DNA from: Tyto alba
Lineage: Eukaryota > Chordata > Aves > Strigiformes > Tytonidae
Assembly: GCF_018691265.1 (NCBI RefSeq)
Contig: NW_024881303.1
Location: 9,045,777-9,109,776 of the forward strand
Length of the DNA: 64,000 nucleotides
Direction: 5' to 3'
A program made the position numbers and the translations under genes. The first letter of the stretch is position 1. Each line of letters opens with the position of its first letter. Of the stretch, positions 13,898 through 26,106 are shown in pieces. The notes beneath the pieces were generated by a model. It had not been told where the DNA came from. It did no database searches and saw nothing but the letters and a program-made list of their open reading frames with translations.

Positions 13898-14073
13898 CTT
13901 GAATACTTCTTTTAAAGAATGCTTTGCAGCCTTCACATGACCAGACCCCATAATGGTATCCTGAAGCATAGTCACTGCAGACTGCACAGAAGTGGGCATC
14001 CCTTTTTGAGACAGGATTATTTGCAATTGGGCTTGTACAGTCATTGCCATTAGTTTTTCTTTTCAACGTTTCT
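13898..14073 (-). CDS. ESR2: ESR2 exon encoding first zinc finger
   Basis: This 176-base exon starts after a pyrimidine-rich acceptor ending gtcag at 14074-14078 and ends at GTAGGA. Joining AG from the previous exon to its first A restores Arg145, followed by ETLKRK. It encodes residues 146-203 and the first base of Gly204. The first C4 zinc finger uses Cys174, Cys177, Cys191 and Cys194. The P-box CEGCKA (Glu192, Gly193, Ala196) specifies recognition of the oestrogen response element half-site [24 protein letters not shown] identifies the beta rather than the alpha receptor, which as I recall has ETRYCAVCN at this position. All zinc ligands are intact, and there is no frameshift. Confidence 0.98.
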
Positions 14074-16389
14074 CTGACAGAAAAGAAAAATATCTGTTAT
14101 AAAAGAGAAAAAGTTAATCTACATTTCAGTTTCAGTATTTTCCATTGTCTTCTATTCTCTCTATAGAGTCTTATTACTGAACACAGGATAGTGTGAAACA
14201 CTGTTAAGTCTTTTTCTGATGACATTATTTAAAGCATATAGTCTGATCCCAGAGATTTCAGTGATGACAGACTATAAAGTTTTAAAATTCTCAAAGGCAT
14301 AAAACTGGACTACTGATGTGTCATTCACATGAACTGTGGGAAAATCATACAGAATGCTGATGGATCTTGAAGAATTCTTGGAAATGTTCAAGTCCAGGAA
14401 TTTGTGAACCAAGTAAACTTTGCCTTTGGGAAGCTTCACATGGAAAATGCAAACTCAGACAGCTCAGACTGACATGATAAACACTACCATGAATAGAGCT
14501 GCAGTTGCTTCATGCTGTTAGCAAGGCAAAATTCTAGATGGAGCAATACACATCTAATCTCAAGTACTTAATCCTTTACTTAAAGCTTTATTCACTCAGT
14601 GAGAGGCTGGAGACAAGTATCTTGAGATGTGAATCTCAGCCTACAAGATCAACTCACAATGTTAGACAAAATTTTCTGTTCAAGGTGATGACCCACGCTG
14701 ATCACCCTAGTGCTAAATAAAAGGAAGTCTGAATACAAGAACAGTGGAGAAACACAATTATAAAATACTTTCATACATTAAAAAAATGATTGCTCCATAT
14801 AAATTGGTACGATACATGCATTCCTAAAGCACTGCAAATAGTTCCAACTTACTGGAACTGATCTTAGCAACTGGATTAAAATTAGAACAGGATAAAAACA
14901 TGAAATAACAGCCAATTCCTGACACCGAGATCCTGTAAACAAACAGCAAGAGGAAAGGAACTTAGATTATCAGTAAAGGTTTTAGGTATAGGAAGCATAT
15001 CAATTGTGTACTTTTTCTCTGTACCTCATTTTCTTGGTGTTTTTAGCATGTCTTACCTTCATTGTCAATACAATTTCTAGACAGAGAGAAAATAATGTCA
15101 CATGAAAACACTCTCAGCAGCAGTTTAACTAGAAGAAAGAAGTATAGTCAACTTATAGGTATAAACTGAAGCACAGAGGGAGAAATTAGAAACTGTAAAA
15201 TTGTCCTCATCCCACCTTCCAGCAGAATTAGGGAAGAAGAAATATCAGTTGGGATATCAGAGGGGGCATGGTTTCTGACTTCAAAGAACACGGATACATT
15301 GCCATGGCAGAGGAAACCTGTTCACCAACAAGAGCAAGTTTAAACAGAATAGTAGAAACATGCTGAAAGTGCTGTCAAAGAGGCTTTAATTAACATATTA
15401 AAAGTAGACTTTGTGCTGGTTTCATGACAGGAGGTAAGGACAAACACATCCTCATGCCAACTAAAAATCATCATGTTTATAAGTATTTCAGGAGAACATA
15501 CTCCAATTTCCTAGTAGAAAATTTAGAAAGGAAAAAAATGTGGTTCTCTGAGCAAATTCCAAAACAGAAAAATTAAGGTATTTGTTCTACACTTAAGTTA
15601 CTGCAAACTTTTTAAAAAAGGTTAATTCATTCAGACATTGCAGGGCATAAGGGTGTTTAGAAGTTTAACAAGGCTGGTCTTTGATTACACATACACACCT
15701 GTTAATGAATTGCTGAATCACTACGTTATTTCCCCTCCTGCCGCACCTGGAAGACCAATGTGGGGAAATTCCCCCTTATGGTAAAAAGTGTGTGATACAG
15801 TCCCAATATACTGCTAACGCAAAGAGGAAAAAGCATTGCTATTCCCTCCTGTTTCCCTGTGTTTGGAAGAAAAAGTAACTTGGCATTTCACATTAGTAGA
15901 AGAGGTATATTTTTAAGCTCTACTGGGGAATCATGATCCAATTGTGAGAGTCAGAAGAGAACTAAAATCAGCTAGAGAGCATCTCAGTGACTGATTCATA
16001 TGCTGTAGAGTGATGTTTATTGCCCTTGTTAAAGCACCAAGATGTTATGGATGAAAATAAAGAAAAAGCACACACCGTAACATCTCACTGAGGAGTATTG
16101 TTTTTTACCTTCCAGTCATGAAAAGTGTTTTAAAAAACACTTTTCCTTTCCCAGCTTAAAAGTTTAACAGCAGTCACCCTGCACACATGCAAGCTGCGTG
16201 ACTTCCTCAGACTCTGGCAAACAGCTTGCACACAGAGCAACAATCTGGAACTAATTCCTCCTGCAAGCTGAACAGACACCAGATCTGCTCATCTGCGATA
16301 GCTGCGGCAGTGCAGCAGGAGGTTCAAACCCAATCATTTTGTTACTGTTGTCTTTAAGGACAACAGAACTAGGAAAAGGTCAAGAGCTT

Positions 16390-16640
16390 TAAGGTACACG
16401 TTCCTCACGCCGAGAACCTCGCCATCAGACAGTGTATCCACACAAACAGCAAACCAGAGCAAGTAGCCCCACGTGTGGTTAGAGACCCCCTCCCAGCGCT
16501 CGTGGGACTGGTTCACGCCAGCACGCTCGGCAGACGGAGGAGCTGCCAGGTCCTCCAGAAGAAAAGGCAGCAGCTGGCTGGGTGTCCACAAAGCTCCTGC
16601 ACCAAAATGAGGGATGTACCCTGGCTGTGGCCGAGGAACC
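16390..16640. promoter_or_regulatory. CpG-enriched intronic segment, possible regulatory element
   Basis: About a dozen CpG dinucleotides occur in roughly 250 bases, while the surrounding intron is nearly free of them. The segment has a perfect CACGTG E-box at 16470-16475. On the minus strand a GTGAGG donor-like site (16403-16408) follows a GC-rich stretch. A first exon ending there would splice out of frame to the first-finger exon, so it could only act as leader. This may be an alternative ESR2 promoter or enhancer, or a remnant of a GC-rich transposon. No core promoter is recognised. Confidence 0.25.
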
Positions 16641-19600
16641 ACATGGAGAAAGATTTATTGCTTTATACCTCCTAATACTCCTCTCTATTTCATGATCATG
16701 GTTTCTATAAAGAGATATTATGTTTCAATAAAAAAAAGATTTTTCTGAAAGTAACGAGTCAGTGATTTCCTACTAGTCATCAACAGTGACAAGATGATTT
16801 CCCTAAAGGAGAAGGAATTAGTAAGTTATACTATATCTATTATTTTTCCTAATTACCTCTAGCTTTGCCACAGTGAGGGTTTGATGCATATGCCACACCT
16901 GGAAAACTTGAACCTAAATTCAACTTTTTATTAAAAATGAAGAAGAGTGGCAAGGATTTGATCTAGAAAGTAGCAAGATTTGCTCGTGGCATTTGTTGTC
17001 TGTCAGGTTTTTTTTAAACCTAAACTACTGTACATTATAAAAAGAAAGAGAAAAAAAAAAAAAACACTGAGAAAAAAAAAAACTATTAAGTAAAAAATTA
17101 ATAGTCCAGATTTTATCATTTCTTATAATTCTTCCCTCCCTCCCACAGGCCACTGGCTCATTCAGTGCCTGAAGATAATTCAATCCCATACAAGCCTGAA
17201 CTGTATGATGACAAGGACTCTTACTTTCTCTCCCAGAATGTGTGCAAGGTGATAGGCAAAAATCAGCCGAAAAATACTTTTCAATCTCTATCTTCCTCAT
17301 TTTCTAAAGACTCCCTCCACTGTAACTTCTGGAATTGTTAATATGACACAGCTGTCAATATATCTTCAAAGCACAGGTTCTGCTATGCTCTAAACATTGG
17401 CTAATATGCTGAAAATCATGTCACAGATATATCAAAATTAAGAGACTTATTTTTGCTTAATCTCTGTAACTATTCCATCATAAAACGGAGATGCCAACAC
17501 ATCACCTCAAAGAGACTTACAGATATGTTTAAGTGCTCTACAGAATAAGCACAATAAAAAAAGAGCATAGAATAATACAAATAATTATCGCTTCAGAGCA
17601 GAGTTTAAGCGATGTATAAATATGACATTAGCACACAGTGAATAAGACAAAGTTACTAAAAAATTTATAATTAAGCAAGCATTGCTAGCCTGTGTACCCA
17701 GAAAACTTACACACTGTACCTGCAATTAGTCAGAAGCACAAGGAAAATAATAGAAGAGAAGAACAAATTAAGTTCCAGAAACATTGCTCTGGCAATTTCA
17801 TTAAAGTTTTCTAATACTCTTTAGAAAGTAATACACATGTTCATTTTGAAAAGAAACTTTTTTTTTTTCTTTAATTAAAATACTTTTATTTAGGGGATGA
17901 AGAAAGAAATAAATTTCAGACTACTTTTAAATATAGTATAATTACACTGTCACATTCCTTTTCTCTTCATGTCATTTTAATAAAAATTGAGTGATGCTGC
18001 ACCAACAAAATTTATAAGACTGTTTCTCTTGTCTTCAGTAGGTACAGGGCCTATAATGCAAATAAGTACGGCAGTCTTTATCTCCAAATTATTGATATTT
18101 CATACAAAAAAAATGGAACACTAAAACTTCACATCTCTTTTTTACATGGAATACAATTCATTTTTGTTGAACTAACTTTTGTAAAGTAACACAATATTGC
18201 AAACATTTGCTTTTAAAAAGTTAAATAAATTTCTTCTGTATTCATATAATAAACCTATTTGTGAGGAAAGGGAATGCTGAGAATTCCAGTTCCTTAAAAT
18301 TTAAGCTGATCTACAACAAGATCCAAATTACACAGTGATCAGCTTTAGCAAACTGGACCACATTAGTTCAGTTAGTGTTAATGGAAATTTACACCCAGGG
18401 AAAATAAACCTTTCTCATGGTAAGACTCTTGCTTTGTTTTAAAAAGCAAAATAGACTGTGTAACAGGCTTAAATATCTAGTAATGCTTTCTTACTCATTT
18501 TCAAATAAAATCCCTTTTCTCAAACTACAACACTGTTTAAAATTACTTATGCTTTACAGCATTAGTCCCTCCCTTCACACAGAACTATTCCTTTAAGTTT
18601 CAATCCCAAGAACTCTTCCTTCAAGATGTAATCTATGAATCTGTAGTGTGATAGTCATTGTTCCCATGGCAATAAATACAATGTTCATGACATTAATTTA
18701 ATACCTCACCAAAGGATAAAGAAAAAGGAAACACAGGGCTTTTTTTTTCTTCACAGCCTTATTTCAGGACAGATATCCACAATAAGGGAATTACAGCTCT
18801 TGGGTTTTTTGTGTTTCTGTGTCAATTTTTTTTTTTTTTTCTTTTTTACAACTTCTAAACACAAGGTGAGGGGGTTACAATGCATCATACTAAGACAAAT
18901 GAACCACTGAGAAGGTCCAACAACCAAGCAACACTAGTTACTTGCTGCTGAACAATAAAGAACATCCATAAATTTAGACTCCAGATTTCATTGATTTCTC
19001 CTCCTTAAATTAGGTCATCATCAGCTACGAGAGCAATAGTCCTTATGAATCTATACAAATGGCAGAAGACTTATTTATTCAACTTTGGTGTGGCAGCTTT
19101 GGCTTCCCTTCTGTTTATGTAGAGAGAACACTGCAGAGCATCAGATGGGGTGTTCTTGCTCTTGGGTTATTCCAGATGCTTCCCATCATCTGGACAGCTT
19201 CTAACACTAACCTAGTGCAGCCTTCCCAGGGCTGTCAAAGTCTTGAAACACTAACCAAAGCGGGAAGAGTTTTGACATTAGTCCTATTCACATTAGACCT
19301 GCTTGGGAAATTGTGTATATAAGTTCTAGCCAAACAGCCTCTCCCAATCCACACACCTACACTTCAAGTAGATTTGCACTCCAGAACTGCCTGTTGCTCT
19401 CTGCTGACTCCAAATAGAGACTAGTCAGGTGGCCGGGCTGAAGATCTGTGCAGCCTACGGGTCCGGAGTAGACGTAGATCTCATGCCTTAGCCCTGTGCA
19501 GTCAATGTAAGGCCCACCCATTGCAGAAGGAACGTGGGTAGTCTCAACAGTAGCAGAAATCTTTTATTAACAATTGAACTAAAACTGTTGCCAGGACACA

Positions 19601-20317
19601 CTATTTTTCATACTGACAATGATTGCTGAAGTTAAATAAGGAGCCCTATGAGTAAACATACAGGTGCTAAAAGAGGAACAGCACCTGCAACACCCTGAGC
19701 TTTTATCCATCCAACAGCTGTTGTGCCCATGAATGGATAATTTCATCAGCTGATGAGCTACACACTGCTTATGGTTTGTAATATGAATAAATGTGCAGAA
19801 TGGGAACGTGCTTTTGCAAATTTACAGCTTTCTTTACAGCTGAAAATTTAGCCTGTGAATCTGCTGTTCACAACGCCTTCATAAAGTCAGTTGAGAACAG
19901 CAACAAAAAACTTCAGACTTTTTCAGTAGCAGCATCCTTTCGAACATGATGCATGCTGCTGTATGACTGTTAATACTAAACTCAAAAAACATAACATTTC
20001 CCTTGAATTCTAAGTTCATGAAAAACCTTCACAGCTGTTAGATGCAGTAAAAGAAACAAATAAAAAAAATCCAGATAAAATGGAATTCAAACAACTTGTA
20101 GGAAAAGGAGAAAAGAATGAACCTTTACTTCTTTCACTTAAAGGATTTAATTTGTCTCAGCAAAATTAATTTTTATTACACAAAGTAGTACCAAGCAGTC
20201 TTGAAATTTTGTTTACACAGTAAACAGTTTCCACATTGCAGGCATTTGCAGTGCTTTGTGTCAGTGTATAGTTCTCTAACGTGCAATTGAAAAAGAAATC
20301 CTTTTTCAGATGTTACA

Positions 20318-20446
20318 TTAAAAAAAAAAAAACAAAAAAACACAAACAAAAAACAAACCAAACAACAAAAAACAAATCCAAAAACCCAAAGAAAACAAAA
20401 CCCAGGACTGATTTGGTGTTTGGTGGAGGATTTTGGGTTTTGTTTT
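20318..20446. repeat. A/CAAA-rich tract with 13-bp perfect inverted repeat
   Basis: A long A/CAAA-rich run ends in AAAACAAAACCCA (20392-20404), whose exact reverse complement TGGGTTTTGTTTT lies at 20434-20446. This makes a potential hairpin with a 29-base loop. It sits about 110 bases inside the intron from the ESR2 first-coding-exon donor. It is probably a decayed poly-A tail or simple repeat. Any effect on splicing is speculative. Confidence 0.7.
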
Positions 20447-20557
20447 GTTTTTCAGAGAAACCAATACATAGAAGTCAAATGTAAAATGAAAAGACTTAGA
20501 AGAACTAAAGAAACTTTAAATAATTTTCATCATTGTAAAGAAATTAGTAGTACTGAC

Positions 20558-21030
20558 CTGGTCACAGGTAGCACTGGCTCCATCTGTCTAGCTTCATACC
20601 ACGGACTCTTTGGCTGCTCTGCATACAGAAGCGATGACTGACAGTGCAGTGTCAGCGGGGAAAGATGGCCAGGAGCAGACCATAACGCACCAGGGCTTGA
20701 TGTTTGCCTCCCAGATGCACTCTCTGAATCACCAAAATTGCTGGTTATGTTGTAATTCATCATAGCAGGACTGCAGAATGCCATTGCAGAATATTCATGT
20801 CTGTTTTCCATGTAAGATGAGGGAATATAGACTGGACTGTGTTCTGCTGTCAGTGTGGACTGATTACAGCTGTAGGGAACTGGAGAGACGATTCCAGCAG
20901 GTGAGTTTTTAATTTCTGCTTTACTGCATCCAATATCCTGAAGTGGTAGCAACTGAGAAAAGTCCTTGTGAGAAGATGCACACAGAGACATTTTGAAGCA
21001 AGACTGAAGATTGTTGTTTAAATATTCATC
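20558..21030 (-). CDS. ESR2: ESR2 first coding exon (A/B domain)
   Basis: The exon starts after a polypyrimidine-AG acceptor (AG at 21031-21032) and ends at a GTCAGT donor (20552-20557). The ATG at 20989-20991 opens 144 codons plus two bases. It encodes the N-terminal activation domain, with recognisable blocks [35 protein letters not shown] and [10 protein letters not shown], all familiar from vertebrate ER-beta. The predicted start lies 25 residues upstream of the point equivalent to the human 530-residue start (offset fixed by helix-3 Glu330 here versus Glu305 in human). It lies about 69 residues upstream of the internal Met (Met70, MAFCSPA) that I recall as the start of the short avian form. 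The ATG has A at -3. The same frame stays open for the 13 codons between the acceptor and this ATG, so initiation in an upstream exon is not excluded. Confidence 0.95.
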
Positions 21031-24000
21031 CTAAGATGGTAAGGTGTAAAAAAAGTTCAATTAAAAAGTAAGAAAGTTCTGTATTAAGTCTTTTCTATAA
21101 AAGAAAAAAGGAATCAGCAAAACAGAAAATATAAAAATGTCCTGTTAAAACAGATTACGTTCCAAATGCTCTTAAAGAGTCAATGTACAAATTTACTACT
21201 GTTAAGAAAGCTTTCTAGAACTTCCTTGAAAATAAAGACTGAGATACACATTTAGCTTAGACTCCCTTAAAAAAAATATTAATAACAAAGCAAAACAAAT
21301 CACTTGAAGTCTGTAACAGATGCCAGTGATAACTAGGATCTTAACAAAAGTGATTCATTACAACCAGGGTAAAACTACTTTATGTCAGAGGCAAAATTAC
21401 TCTGTGGTCCACAACCACGGAGTGAGTGCCCTGAGAAATCAATTCTCTTTATAAAAACTCACCACCTCCTGCTCCCGCTATAAGTGTACTACTTCAGCCT
21501 TCCCTTTATCAACACAAACATGTAACAGCAGATATTCTGAAAACACACAGGCACGCACACATATATCTCATTTACCTTCCAAAACCAGAACTTCACTGCA
21601 CATCTTTCTCCACAGAGGAGGAAGACATGTAATGGATGTCAATAAGCAATGCAACTTCACCACTGAGAGGTCTCTGGATATGGCACCTCTGAACAGAGCC
21701 ATTATAACAGTAGAAGTCATAAAATGCAGATATTTCCAGAGTTGACAACACAGAACTCAAGCAATTTCATAAGGTCTGGAAGCTTTATAATTTCCTGCTA
21801 CTCTCCATCCCCATCCCAAATACTCTCCATCCTTCCTCCCATCTGAGACAACTATCAGAACAGTAAATACTATCAGAATAGTAAATACTCTTTGCCAGAT
21901 TTAGGTATATCCAAATTATTTAAGAGAGAACAAAATTTTAAAAGGAAAAAAAAAAAAAAAAAGTCCACAAAAACCATCCTCCTAAGATATAAACACTGTC
22001 CTGGAAGCATCAGTTTTACAGTAGCACTTAAAATTTTTATTTTTATTCTTCACTAAGGATTTCATCTGCATTTCATTCCAGCTTTGAAGATAGACATGCA
22101 ACCCTCTTATAGCTTGCAAACCAAAACAATTCTGTTTCCAAAATAGCAAGTTCCAGTCCCAGGAACTGATATTGTAGTGTACTTTTGCAGACGGTAAGAA
22201 GATCTTAACATGAAAAATCACAGGATAATTAAAAAGTCACCCAAAGCCTTGCTATTCTAGAAGTGGCCAAAGTATTAATGTTAAATATTCTTACCTTTTT
22301 TCACTTCACCTGACTATAAAGCAAGATGAGGAAGATTCATACACAGATTTGCTGAAGTAAACCAGCAACCTCCCTGTCCCCAAAATTCTCAGCCAGATGG
22401 TGTTTCTAGTATACCATCTTGGGCCACTGACACATTTTTTTTCCTCTAGGCCTAAAAATGCCCTCTTCTACAGAGGGTAGAAGCATTACCAAAAAATGTA
22501 AGAAATAGTCTTTTTTAATAAAATGGATAGTTTAGGGTGCATCCTTCCTTCTCACTTTGCACTCTGTTGAAGAAACTGAAGATATCTGTAGAAATAACCA
22601 GGAACTAATTTAAATCATCTCAGGCACTTCAGCCCCAGCTGCTGTTTTTTCCTTTGTGGGAAACAGGAAAATGAGATATCTCAGCAGCTGTTTATGTCCT
22701 GCAGTTGTTGCACTGGAACTCCAATGCAGCCAAAGCAGGAGAATCTGACCTCACTCTTCACACAATCTAAACACTTCATTTGCCCCAGCAGCCAGATGCT
22801 TCACAGTCTCCTCTAAGAGAAACCAAGCATCATTCAATTTTCACTGCAAAAGGCACTGAAAATCTCAAAGTGCTTTCACTCCCAGAGTATGGGGTGAGTA
22901 CCCCAAATAATTTTAAGCAGCCAATAATGGAACTAAGAAATTGTCTTAAGACTATTCTCAGTGGATAGTACAAACAGGCTCAGTGAGTACACTGTATTCA
23001 AAATGCATTTAAAGCTTCTGTGTAGGCAAAGATGTATACTATTTGCAATCTCAGAGGCTGCCTGTATTCAAGCTGTGTGTGGACATGCTGCAGGAGCATC
23101 TGGAATGTCCAGCAAGAGCTGACCACGCTAACTGCATCCCTCTGATTCCTGAAAAGGGCACTCAGTGCAGGGTAACCACAAACACTTCTGAGAGATGGGC
23201 CTGAAAGGCATTACAACATCTCTGTTCTAGTCAGAGACATTCTGGCATGATACTTTGATAGTTTTTGCAGCAGGTAACTGGTTGTGTACCTCAGACACTT
23301 GGAAAACATATGCATGTATGCTGTAGAAGTGGAGAGAACACAGAGCTGGTACTTCACAATTTCATGAACTGAAATCAGCTGAGCTTTAAGTCATGTTTTT
23401 CTAGGGAGGTAATCCAGCAGAGTGGTATGCAGGATAACTGCCTATTTAGCAGGACATACTCTCTCCAAAGAGCAACACGGAATATTTAGAAACATACACA
23501 GAAGTTACGAGAAACTAAAGTGAAGTTTGTTTTAGAGGGAGGAGTCCACACACGCTTGAAAAGTCAGTATAGGCTTCCTCAAAAACAGACTGCTCATGAC
23601 TTATTTACAAGAGGGACTCTGGGTTCCAGGAGGTTAAAGAAAACTGTATTCATGGTCTTCAGCAGACTGCAATATAGTGGAAAAAAAAAAAAAAAAAACA
23701 AACAAAAAAAACACAACCCAACAGCATTGGCTTAAGATAATTAACTTGGGTTGTAGAAATAGTTTAGACACAGTAGATTATGGATCTACATGAGATCACA
23801 TTGTTCACATTTCCTTATATCTAGAAAATTTAGAATGGGAAGCCCAGAGCCTCACAAAGTGAAACTGCTGAAATTACCCAGTAGTGCTGAGAAGGTCTTA
23901 AAAACTGACTTCTGAACTGTGAAGTTCTAAGGTCTGTGAAGTTAAAGAAGGACTGCAGATTCAGGGAACCAGGTCTTAAGATTTAAGGCTAGAAAAAACA

Positions 24001-24580
24001 AACTCCACTAACACCAATACCTCAGAACGAAGCACGACCACATTTAAGCCAAGGATTACAACAAGTAGTGCTACAGGCTAATAAATTTGTTCCATCCCAG
24101 TATAATGTCCTCATATATTAAGGACTATTCATTAAACAGAAATTAACTCCTACATAATGTGAAGTCCCATTCCAATATCTCCTCCTTCTCTGAAGAAAGA
24201 TTATAAAAGCAAAGTTCAATTTTAAAGTACATTATTTAGATCTAATCTATCAGCACTCCACTAGATCTGTATCAGACACAGAAACAAAACAGATATGCAT
24301 TATTTTTATACTACAGCCTTCTGGGAGACTGCAAATGTTTCAGCCCACTTAAGTCAGTGTAGCTTAGCAAGATATTCAACAACTGAAAGGCCATTATGAA
24401 GTAAATAGCCATTTTGTCTGATTCCTTGAGCAACACTTACCATTCACAAATCTAAGTCACTAAGGGCAGGGTTCACATCTGGCATAAGAGAAAATAGTTT
24501 CATTGGCTCCAGTACACAGATGATGACACTGCTATCCATGAAGATGTAGGAACAAAAAATGTGATGTTATCAATGTTCTC

Positions 24581-24611
<31 letters not shown>

Positions 24612-25732
24612 GATGTTTCTGGTCTTTGAATAGTTCTACATATTGAACTCGATGAATCTTGAAAGTCACCATGCAAGACACGAGATCAAGCACAAGAACT
24701 GGTTTAGATGTCATAGTCAAACAGATACAGGGGTAAATAATTAAGCCATCTGACCTATTTGAACAAACTCAAAAGTCAGTTATTGCACATTACCTATACC
24801 AAGTATCTTTTTAAAAGCCTTGTATGAAATAATTTTTTTTTCCAGTTTTGGAAAGGGGAAAAAGTAGATAGAGAGGGCAGGCTGCCATGTTTTAGACCCT
24901 GCTTGGAAAGATAATACAATAGCTTTTCCTAGAAAAATGCAACAGTCTGCAAAAAGCAATAGGTTAACAAATGTAATCAGTCACCGTTCCATCAATATAC
25001 ACTACAACATGCCCAGAATTTTATAGGCAAGTCATGTATTTTGAGCAAAGACTTTTTTTGCAATAGAGAATTAAGATGACCTTTTTCTCTGCTAGGCTTA
25101 ATTTAAATTGCAATCATTCTTCCTTTCATTTTAATAGAGGTGATTCAGCAAGCATGCATTCCAGTACCCCACAGCCTAAGCCCCTCAGTCATCTTGCAAA
25201 GCGTTCTATTCATGTTCTGCTAAGTTAAACTTTACACAACTCACTGCAACAATGAACTGAATCATTTTCTCAAAAACTGATCATTAAAGAAAAGTAATTC
25301 CTGATGCATAAAATGGCACTTGTGCTTCAAGTTTTGTGAAAAACTTATTATTCATTAAACACAGCAGTGCCAAATACTGCCAACAGAAGGCATATAAGTA
25401 AACAAGTTTATTATTACTTGAGGACTAGATGCAACAAGTAGGGGACACATAGGGAAGCAAAATGAAAATAAATCTATCTGTCCAGACCTCAGATGTTGTA
25501 CTCATTCCTGCAAAATTAATATCCTGTTCTCAATGAGAGCAAGACCTCGTCAGAAGAAAATAATGCAGATTAAATGCACACAGGTAAGAATACTTCAAAA
25601 CCCTTAAGGAAAATGAGTACTCCCTTTGGCCTATCTTAGCCTTTGTGTTACTGAGGACACTGACAACTTCTAGGTTATTCTAAACATTCATAAATATATT
25701 TCTGGGCTGAATACATATGTCATACACAGAGG
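21031..25732. other. Region upstream of ESR2 first coding exon
   Basis: ESR2 intron or 5' flank, since the acceptor at 21030 implies an exon further upstream. It is AT-rich with an A18 tract near 23681 and an A28 tract at 24584-24611. I see no convincing exon, CpG island or TATA-containing promoter. Confidence 0.6.
24584..24611 (+). repeat. Uninterrupted A28 tract
   Basis: Twenty-eight consecutive A residues, the longest homopolymer in the window. I see no recognisable retrotransposed sequence before it and no clear target duplication. It may be a polymorphic simple repeat. Confidence 0.9.
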
Positions 25733-26106
25733 AATGGGGTTTGTTCCACTGGAGGAACACAAGACTGCAGGAGGGTCTAACTGCAGTCTTCTACTCTCTG
25801 AAGTGGAGTTCCAAGGACAACAAAGCCCAACTCTTTTCAGAAAATTGCACAAACCAGGACAAGAGATTACAGTCACAAGTCAGTGCAAGGGAAATTTCAG
25901 TTGGACACACACAAAAAATTCTCCACAGTGAGAATTAAGTACAGAAACAAGATACCTAGAAAGGCTGTGAAATCTCCATCTTTGGATATATAAAAATCTT
26001 GACTGAAAAAGGCCCTGAGCAACCTGACCTCACTTTGAGCCGGAGGCTGGATTAGTTGCTCTCCAAATGTCTCTTCCCACCAGAATTTTTTTATTACTAT
26101 GTTCAT
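25733..26106 (+). mobile_element. CR1 LINE 3' fragment, plus orientation
   Basis: Collinear with the 3' end of CR1. It has a tctgaagtggag-type leader, then ACTCTTTTCAG, a CACAAGTCAGTGCAAG segment, CACAGTGAG, CTAGAAAGGCTGTGAAATC, TCCATCTTTGGATAT, and GGCCCTGAGCAACCTGACCT leading into a TTTGAGCCGGAGG..GATTAG block and a decayed ATTCTATG-type tail. It is moderately diverged and 5'-truncated, as is usual for this LINE. Confidence 0.8.

Larger units (their letters stand above)
14074..20557 (-). other. ESR2 intron after the first coding exon
   Basis: This 6.5-kb intron has two notable patches. A CpG-enriched segment lies at about 16390-16640. An A-rich tract plus 13-base inverted repeat at 20318-20446 lies just inside the intron beside the splice donor. 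The rest is AT-rich with short T and A runs (for example near 17870 and 18830) and no recognised gene. Confidence 0.75.
1..21030 (-). other. ESR2: ESR2 gene, 5' half (oestrogen receptor beta)
   Basis: Minus-strand gene for the nuclear receptor oestrogen receptor beta, a ligand-activated transcription factor that binds oestrogen response elements as a dimer in the nucleus. Four exons are visible at 20558-21030, 13898-14073, 11044-11160 and 773-1072, each with GT/AG boundaries and matching phases. They give 342 complete codons plus one base of the next. The protein runs through the A/B domain, the two-finger DNA-binding domain, the hinge and helices 1-3 of the ligand-binding domain. The remaining ligand-binding exons (helices 4-12) are not in bases 1-772, so they must lie to the left of the window. 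A good splice acceptor abuts 21030, so at least one upstream untranslated exon exists. I could not identify it or the promoter. Identity is clear from residue-level recognition of the DNA-binding domain and helix 3 and from the A/B region. Confidence 0.97.

Noticed and set aside
16334..16642. 102-codon minus-strand frame in the CpG-rich patch
   Set aside because: It cannot splice in frame to the ESR2 finger exon and matches no family. The openness follows from its GC-rich composition.
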